64,000 nt of DNA from Dillenia suffruticosa (lineage: Eukaryota > Streptophyta > Magnoliopsida > Dilleniales > Dilleniaceae). The stretch's first letter is position 1. Each line of letters starts with the position of its first letter. Of this stretch, positions 56,701 through 64,000 are shown in pieces. Location of the stretch: positions 4,288,001-4,352,000 of the forward strand of contig JAVTVX010000002.1 of NCBI GenBank assembly GCA_033439265.1. Reading direction: 5' to 3'. Under the pieces are notes generated by a model. That model worked only from the letters and a program-made list of their open reading frames with translations. It did not search any database and was not told the origin of the DNA. The position numbers were made by a program, and so were the translations under genes.

Positions 56701-58841
56701 TGTCACACCCCGACTCCCCTGTTGAGTACGTAAAAACCGTCGCGTTATTTCGTCATACGGATATGACCTCCCTATATATCGAGATAATGTAAGACATTCC
56801 AATTATACAATAAATCTTTCAAAACATAAAATCTATCAAATGAAAAATCATATACACAACACACATGCAAGGAACCCATCTAGCCCATCCCTGTACACAT
56901 GCATGCATCGGTATACAATCGGGGAATCCCTGTACATGGATACATGCAGTGTGGCCATCCTGGCCAATGCAAAATTCTCAGACAGTTCATAAAATTCATA
57001 AAACCGGAATAATATATCGAAATATATCATTATAATCCAAATATTCCGGTACAAGATAAAACATTTTCTCAAAAATAATTTCATGCAAAAGAATGAAGTC
57101 TCAAATCATAATCGTTTGGATTTTTTCAATACTTGCTCGAAGAATTCAACTAGTATCAGTAAAATTCGCATGTTAGGAGATGTACAGAACTTCTTTTCTA
57201 TGGTCCGATGATCTACAACTCCCAAAATGATTACATAATCCATACATTCTCAAAATCAACCAAAAATAAATCTCCGATCGGCACTAGTAGACGTCGTTAC
57301 TTTATACTTCTTCTGGAAAGAAATTTTAAAAATGAGGGGGTGAGTATTTTAAATACCGGGTGAGTGGAGTACAATTGTATGTAGCATATAACTGAGGGGT
57401 GAAGGTGATGATGCCAAATACATGTATCAAATATAATTTAATGCAATAAAGAAATTAATTCACATAAAATCCTTCATATCAAACTATCATGATTCATATA
57501 ATCGAATCAAACAGTTTATATTCATTTTTTCATAATTTTGGGGTGTGTCGAAAATATTATCCTACCAAAGGCCGTTGGTAGGATCCCCAAGAGGTTTTCC
57601 ACAGTTTTTATAAAATCCCCTTTTTTCTTGACATCAGCCTGGACCTCCATAGGGTGCTACCACGTCATCCGACGACTAGTGGAGGCTCTTCAACCCACCT
57701 ACCCCTAAGCCAATTTAACCAGCTTTAACCACGCCGCCCCAATGGCCTAGTCCGAGACAAAACTTAGACTATAGTCGTTTCATTTCCAGCACCACGTTAG
57801 CACATTCAATTTCATAATCAATTCATACTCAATATATAATATAGAGCAACATTTCACAATTCATATGAGTATTCAATCGTAACATGATGCAAATAAATTA
57901 TCATTCAAACTCAAGAGTTATGACTTTGTCACAAAATCCATTTCAAGGCTCACCACAATTACAAAAGATTTATAATTCCATTCCACAAACTCATTTAAAA
58001 ATTCAATTGAGAAACCATGGTTGAAAGCAATTTCTCATTCATATGAAGTATAGCCATCCACTCACCTCTCATGAGGATATTCACTCCCTATACATTATCG
58101 ATTCCTAGAAGTCTCTTTTCAAACCCCAATCGGTTCTCCTAAACCAATAATAACAATTTTTGTGTTATTTCTCCTCAAATCCAAAATTTTACAAATTTTT
58201 CCTAATTTTTGCAAGAACCCTAAATTTGTCCCAAATCTAGAAATTTATATTCATGATTCCATTTCCACCATTTAGATATCATTTGGACCCTTCTACCATT
58301 TTACATTTCGTTTTGCCCCAATTTTTAGTATTCACGAACCTAGGGTTTTAATTTTCCAATGTAATTTCTATCAGTCTCAACAATACAATTAATTCTAATA
58401 TTAAGGAAACTAAACCCAAGATTAAGAAAATGAAATTATTTTGATTTTGGGGTTAGATTGAGTTTTGGGGGTTGGGTTTCAAAATCCTAGATTTGTGCTC
58501 CTTCAATGTCCATTCCCTGAGTTGCTTAAATTAATTGAAGGTTGGAGGTGTGATTTAATTGAGAATTTATTGAGGTATGGAGGAAGATTGAAAGGAGAGG
58601 GCGAAGAGACGAACAAAGGGCAAGAAAAGAGAGTCGGGAGCAGGGGAGGAAAAGAGAGAAAGAAAAGAAGAAGAAAAAGAAGAAGGGAAAGTGTAGATGG
58701 TGGTAGGGAGGCCCTTTTTTTTATATCTCAATATTACAAATCAGGGATAACGGGTCGCCGACACTCAAGTGAGAAGAGAGGAACGAGGATTTAGGGTCGT
58801 GGATGGTGGTGACATGAAAATAGAAAATTAACAAAAATGGA
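56701..58841 (-). repeat. Solo-LTR-like block of a Ty3-gypsy element inside the LINE
   Basis: It begins TGTCACACCCCGACTCCCC, a typical gypsy LTR edge, and has the same layout as the LTR at 61774-64000: ACCTCCC...ATATATCGAGATAATG early, GGGGTGAGTATT midway, a GC-richer block at 57590-57770, and a purine-rich far end (58600-58700). The flanks share GAAATCA (56694-56700 and 58840-58846), compatible with a target duplication, although the right edge does not end in a clean CA. No internal region remains. Confidence 0.6.
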
Positions 58842-59157
58842 AATCAAATAGCCAGAGGAGAGAAAGAATAATACCTGGCAAATAGATTTACAAACCTAAG
58901 GAAAGTTAATGATTCCTTGGAGATTGTAGATCAACTGTAGAGAAATCAGACAGAGGGATCGACAAGGGGAGCATGATGGGACAAAAAGAAAGAGAGAAGT
59001 GGGGGCAAGTGTCAGAGACATTATAGTAGGGTAGGACACTAATTGATTGTTAAGGATGAAGAAGTTGAGTAAAGAGGTAGGTGTGAAGGACAAGGAAGAG
59101 ATGGAGACGTGTTAGATGGAGAGCTTTAAGGGTAATGAGGAGGTAGAGAATGTGTTA
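58842..59157 (+). pseudogene. LINE ORF1, right part, cut off
   Basis: Low-complexity, hydrophilic plus-strand sequence that fits the tail of plant LINE ORF1 (no domain) and joins the left part if 56701-58841 is removed. It ends abruptly at a junction with gypsy sequence near 59157, so ORF2 is missing. Confidence 0.45.
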
Positions 59158-61447
59158 GGACGGATAAACCCCTTATCCAGCAGTTCCTGCAACTGGACCT
59201 TGAACTCCCTCAGCTCAGCCGACGCCATTCTGTATGGCGGCATAGATATAGGGGTAGTTCCCAAAACTAAATCGATTTCAAAATCAAACTCCCGAACCAG
59301 TGATAATCCGGGTAACTCTTCGGGGAAAATATCAGGAAGTCCTGTACCACTGGGACATTCTCCAGTCTCGGTCCCTGAGCAGTGGTGTCAATGATATGAG
59401 TCAGGTAAGCCGTACATCTGTGGTGAATCATGCGTCTGGCCTCCAAAACTAAAATGACACAGCGAGATAAAACCCGCCTCTCGCCCTAAAAAATCAACAC
59501 TGGCTGATCGGCTCTTCGAAACTCCACCTACTTCTTAAAGCAGTCAACTGAAGCCTGATGCATATGTAGCCAATCCATCCCTAAGATGACATCAAAATCA
59601 GTCATGGCAAGGGGGATTAGATCTGCCTTCAGCATTGTATCCCCAACTTTGATCTCACATTCTCTATACACTGTGTCGCGCACAATCTGCTTACCCAGAG
59701 GAATGATAACCAATAGCTCCTCGTCCAAAGGTGAGAGCGGCCTGTCAGAATGTTGGAAAAATTGATCGTTCACATATGAATGGTTAGACCCCGTGTCAAT
59801 AAGGATACGAACATCTATTTCGAAGATAGGTAGAGTACCTATCATTGAACAAGATACACATAAACTTAGAATAATTTCAAACTTGATATGTATATATATA
59901 TATATATGTTAAAATAGTTGAGCCTCTAAGACTTCTACAACTTCAGTGTACAAAGATATCAAAGTAGTATCATATCAATAAAAGGGAACAGAACATAAAA
60001 TACCTATACGACTGATACAATGCTGACATCTTCAAAAGAAGTGGAAATACGAATAGAGATCCTATTCTACAGGATCAGAAGGAGTACCCATGATGATGTC
60101 AGGGTTCGCCTAAGCGTCCTCTTGCGTCATGGCATAAACCCGGACCTGAGCCCTAGGCTGCTATCGTGCCTTGGTCTGCACTGTGTTACTCCCGGTGGTC
60201 ACCCTGGGAGTAGAAGCTGCTGGCCAAGCAGGCTACCCCTGCTGCTCCATACGAGGAGTATTAGTACGACTCTGTAAACTCTGTCCTCTGAGTCCTAACT
60301 CAGGGCAAAAACTCCTAATATGCCCCGACTTCCCACAGTGGAAGCAAATGACCGTACTGAACAAGTGCCTATCGGATGGGACCTATTGCACCTGCGGCAA
60401 TAAGGATGCTGCTGAGTAGTATACTGTGCAGGGTGAGTCGGAGCAGGCTGTCTAAACCCGTGGGAGTACTGTCCCCGTCACAGCTCAGGAAATCCATATC
60501 CTAATCCGCCTCCGTGCGAACTGGATTCCCTGCCCCTCTTAGAGTTCTGCGCAAAATAAGACTTTTCTTTCTTTCTTTTCTGCTCTCTGCTCTCTGCTCT
60601 CTCTCTGCCTAGCCTCTGCGCGGACCAAAGCCTCCGCGCGGTGAACAGAGTCTATCATCTCGGCCAGTGTAAACTGCGGGATAACAGTCATATACTTCTT
60701 TATGCTGAGGCTAAGACCGTCCTCAAATTTGAAGCGTAAATACTGAGGTGTGGCCAGATCTGGTACGAATGCGGCAAGTCTCCGCATATCTGCCTCATAC
60801 TCCGAGACAGATCTGGACTCCTGTGTAAACCGTCCTAACTCTGACCTTGTCCGGTCCTGCTGGTAGAGCTGGAAGAATTTTCGGTCAATCGTCCCACCGC
60901 AGTTGCGCTGTCGCCTCATCAGTGAGGGCCTCCCACCATGAGAGGGCCTCTCCCTCTAATAATCGCTCTGCCACTTTCAGGCAGAGCTCCTCTCCAATCC
61001 CCAGATCGGTCAGAATCCTGTGGGTGCGGTTGATCCAATGCTTAGCTGCCGCAGTATCACCAAGCCTTGCAAAATCTGTGCACCCGAGCTGACGGGCCTC
61101 CTTAACCAACTGAGTTAACTCATGTACCCGTCTAAGAATAGCCGATGTAGTCTCACTCGACTCGAACAAAGTAGAAGGACCGGCCATCGGCGGTGGAACC
61201 GGTGCCGAAGGAACTGGCGCTGCTGCAAGTGCAGGCGCAGCTGTAAGAGGTAGTGGGGTGGAATCTGGATCCCATGCGAAGCGTACCACCCGTACACCTG
61301 TCGAAAGACGTCGAGTGTGGGTACGAGAATCTCAGCTTGAGCAGCTGGCTGGGTAGGTGCCGGTGGTGGCACACGAGTCGAGGAACGATCCTCTGGCTCG
61401 TCTAATTCCTCTGGTGGGGCAAGACGGGTGCTCCGTCGGGTCGTCAT
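59158..61447 (-). pseudogene. Gypsy gag-protease-partial RT, broken
   Basis: Gag starts at 61447 (MTTRRSTRLAPPEELDEPED), then needs a frameshift to DTAAAKHWINRTHRILTDLG and EALSWWEALTDEATAQLRWD, and another to KFFQLYQQDRTRSELGRFTQ, FVPDLATPQYLRFKFEDGLS and AEALVRAEARQRE. A degraded zinc knuckle (CFHCGKSGHIRSFC) is at about 60310-60355. Protease (59845-59528) keeps LIDTGSNHSYV and MTDFDVILGMDWL. The linker and first RT residues (IPxxRMASAELREFKVQLQE, LLDKGFIR) end at 59158, so the RT active site YxDD, RNase H and integrase are absent. Frameshifts and the truncation make it inactive. Confidence 0.88.
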
Positions 61448-61754
61448 ACTTCTGCAAGAGAAGGATCCTTATTAAGTATCATAAAAAAAATAGGCACGAT
61501 TCAAGAATTTTGAACTAATCATAGCATGACTACCCTCACAAAAGAATGAAATTTTTAGTTCAATAGGGAAAGAATATAGCATGTTAGGTTAGATACAACC
61601 GTATCTAACCCCATAAAATAGATAAACTCATATGCCTATGACCATACACTAGGACTTCATGACTGTATAAAACTCTAATGCATTGAGGACTTTAAAGACC
61701 AACACACTCAGGAATGTTTCAAAGACTTTCTTCTACATAGCTCTCAACCAAGTC

Positions 61755-61766
61755 TCTCTGATACCA
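61755..61766 (-). other. Primer-binding site of the gypsy element
   Basis: Minus-strand TGGTATCAGAGA matches the initiator tRNA-Met 3' end (last base differs from the usual C). The LTR edge follows seven bases further right. Confidence 0.85.
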
Positions 61767-61773
61767 ATCCAAC

Positions 61774-64000
61774 CGTCACGCTTCGAATCGGGATCATGAA
61801 CAGTCGCCCGTTGCCCTGGATGCCAACTATATTTTTACGAAAAATCAGATAGAACCTCCCCATAAATCGGAGGTCTCTCATGTACAATTTCACCTGTATA
61901 TCAATATCCATCCTATAAAATAAAAAAATAGCTATTCTGGTCTCTCCAAAATCAACCAATCCCACAACCAATATCCAGAACAACACAAGCTATAACAACG
62001 AATTTCCACAATTCTAACCACAGACCTCTATTGCCATGCTCCCGTCAAAGGCATGGACAGCCGCCAGTCGCCCCTCCTGTGATTTAGAGGAGGTACCGAG
62101 CGATCCTAAAGTACACTTCTAAGATATCACACATTCCCAAGTACTTACACAATGAACCAAAAATGTCTCAATGCAATGTTATGCAATGACATATCCATAT
62201 TTATACAATCATCCCAAAATTATACAATGGTCATCTATCGACCTTAGAATACATATACATCACCAATACAATTGCTAACTCAAGAAATTGCGACAGAAAT
62301 ATACGACTCCTCAAGTCCAGACCAAATCTCCCAATGATACTGAGCATCCTAAAAGCAACGCTCCTTACCAAATACTATCTTTGAAGCAAGAAGGGAAGTG
62401 AGGGGTGAGTATTCGAGAAAGAATATTCAGTGAGTGAGTGAGTCAATGCAATCGTCAAATATGAAGTGTGAAAGTGGAGTGTCAAAACCTAAGTATACGA
62501 ATCATATTTCAAATTATCATACTTTTCATGTCAACAATATATCATTAGCACACATTTTCAAATCAAATATGCATCCAAAGCACTGTCACTAAAAATCATA
62601 GAACTGCCAACCGAAAATGTTTTGGCAGATCTCTACCGCGACCTATGACAGGCGCACCAAGGGTATTATATGGAAATTTATTTAAAGTGCTCTCTATCTC
62701 GGTGTTGGCGACGAACCTCGTCCAGGTGCTAGACTTGGAAAGAGTATCCGAATCCTCCCCCTTTTGGGTTCAACCTGGCTAATACCGTGTCGTTAATCAA
62801 ATCATGACAACTCGTGGGATATCCCAGGCCTAAGCATATCCGGACGCCACCAAAACGTCTCTCACGGTGTCCTTTGTAACTACGGAACCATACATATCAA
62901 AGCTCTCAAGGTCAAAATCAATATCATATCAAAATATGCCGAAATCAGGTTCATAAACCAATGCAACATAGAGCATAAAATGACACATTATACATTTCAA
63001 CCACATGAATACATAATTTCATAATTCAACACAGTTTTTGAACACTCTATCGGTTCACAAAAATCAATTTTAAAACCAGTCAAAACATTTCAAGCATACA
63101 ACAAATCATACTTATTCATCAACATGTTGTAAAACAGAGTTTACATATTAAACAAAAGTATTGAAATAAATCTCACTCACTGTATACGGGAGGGTGATCA
63201 CTCCCTATTTTAAAAGTCAATTCAAATCTGACCGCTCGAGTCTCCAATAAGATTTTCCTAATTAATCATTACAATTAGATATCAGATAAGGGCCTAGTAA
63301 TGGATTTTTAATTTTCTTTCCAACCAATACTACCTAATTTGACAAAGTTTATCCAAAAGTTGAAGAGATTTCATTTCTCTCACCAAGAGTTCCTTGGATC
63401 TCCGATCTAGCTTTCGTTCGCCCATTGGTTTGATCTAAAACCTGAATGTTTCCAAATTTGAAATAATTGTGAGCAATTTCAGTCCAATTACTAAAAAAAT
63501 TCGAAACCCTAGTGCGAAAATCAAACTTTGAGTCATTTACCTTCGTAGAGGCTCACGGACTATCAAGAGCCGTTGCGGGCTCGTGGCCGCGGGCTTGGCG
63601 GGTTGGCGGGCTGATGGGCTGGCCCGCTGGTGGGCTCACGGCTGTGCACTAACGGCTGGGGCGTGTGGGCTGGCGCACTCACAGGCTAGGGCTCGCACTC
63701 GCGAGCTGGATTGCACGCTTGCGCAGTAGGTCACACGCTGGAGCGCTCGCGGTCATGCTGGGGTGCGCTCGAGCAGTGGATCGCGCGCTTGGCTCGCACA
63801 GATGGTCGCGCTGGGGGTGCGCTCGCACAGGGTAGCTCGTGCTGAGGCGTGCTGGCGCTCGTGCAGGGGCGCGCTGGCGCTCGTGCAGGAGCGTGCAGAG
63901 GCGCGCACGACGGGGAGATGAGGAGTCGGGGAGAGAGAAAGAGAAAGAGAGAGAGAGAAGGGGGAATTAGGGTTTTAATCCCTAATTTCCCAAATGTAGG
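61774..64000 (-). repeat. 5' LTR of the gypsy element, incomplete
   Basis: It starts CGTCACGCTTCG, where an intact LTR would show TGTCACG. It continues to the window edge without an end, so it is at least 2,227 bp. Between about 63560 and 63905 it is very GC-rich with repeated GCGCTCGTGCAGG words, and ends near the edge in a GAGA-rich tract at 63930-63960. It shares layout with 56701-58841. Confidence 0.8.

Larger units (their letters stand above)
59158..64000 (-). mobile_element. Ty3-gypsy retrotransposon, truncated, runs off the window
   Basis: Reading leftwards from the right edge: a long LTR (at least 2.2 kb), primer site, leader, gag, zinc knuckle, protease and the first residues of reverse transcriptase, then an abrupt end at about 59157. 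RNase H, integrase and the 3' LTR are missing. The order and the motif DIFPEELPGLSLVREFDFEI at the protease-RT linker are typical of chromovirus-type gypsy elements; a Tekay/Del-like lineage is my best guess only. Confidence 0.85.

Overview
This is a stretch of nuclear plant DNA, almost certainly from a woody or herbaceous eudicot. The evidence is AT-rich intergenic DNA, GT-AG introns from tens of bases to several kb, plant-specific gene families (NF-YB3 type, plant DEK), Ty1-copia and Ty3-gypsy retrotransposons primed by initiator tRNA-Met, an L1-type LINE with a DUF4283 ORF1, and many small tRNA-derived SINEs. I cannot name the species.

Layout. 1-2173: old repeat DNA and a fragment of a leucine-rich-repeat receptor-like gene. 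2179-9429: a complete but dead Ty1-copia element on the minus strand, with both LTRs, PBS, PPT and a 5-bp target duplication (ATATG). It landed inside older repeat DNA that already split the LRR relic, which resumes at about 9550. 11416-11715: a small two-helix membrane protein gene (minus). 16101-20685: a decayed cysteine-synthase-like gene (plus) carrying two SINEs and, in an intron, a perfect 31-bp hairpin. 21406-26404: a three-exon gene (minus) for a 145-aa conserved plant protein of unknown function. 30366-31007: an intronless 213-aa membrane-anchored acidic protein gene (plus). 34752-46123: an eleven-exon DEK chromatin-protein gene (plus, 589 aa), whose second intron is 6.4 kb and holds a ribosomal protein L31 retropseudogene, local duplications and a MITE-like element. 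49641-50258: an intronless NF-YB transcription factor gene (plus). 55870-64000: nested transposon debris, namely LINE ORF1 interrupted by a solo-LTR-like block, then fused to a gypsy element that is cut off at the start of its reverse transcriptase and whose 2.2-kb LTR runs off the window.

The living genes are six: the 99-aa membrane protein, the 145-aa protein, the 213-aa protein, DEK, NF-YB, and possibly one weak 83-aa ORF. DEK and NF-YB both act on chromatin or promoters (DEK binds DNA and histones; NF-YB pairs with NF-YC and NF-YA on CCAAT boxes), but nothing in the sequence shows that they are functionally linked; there is no operon-like organisation.

The most informative non-gene structures are a SINE family with several copies that have intact 14-16 bp target duplications, one of which destroys the last exon of the cysteine-synthase-like gene; the perfect hairpin at 18587-18657; a pair of MITE-like repeats in introns of two different genes; and the copia element whose LTR differences and stop codons are all transitions. 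I saw no bacterial-type system, CRISPR array, tRNA or rRNA gene, and no convincing wholly new system.
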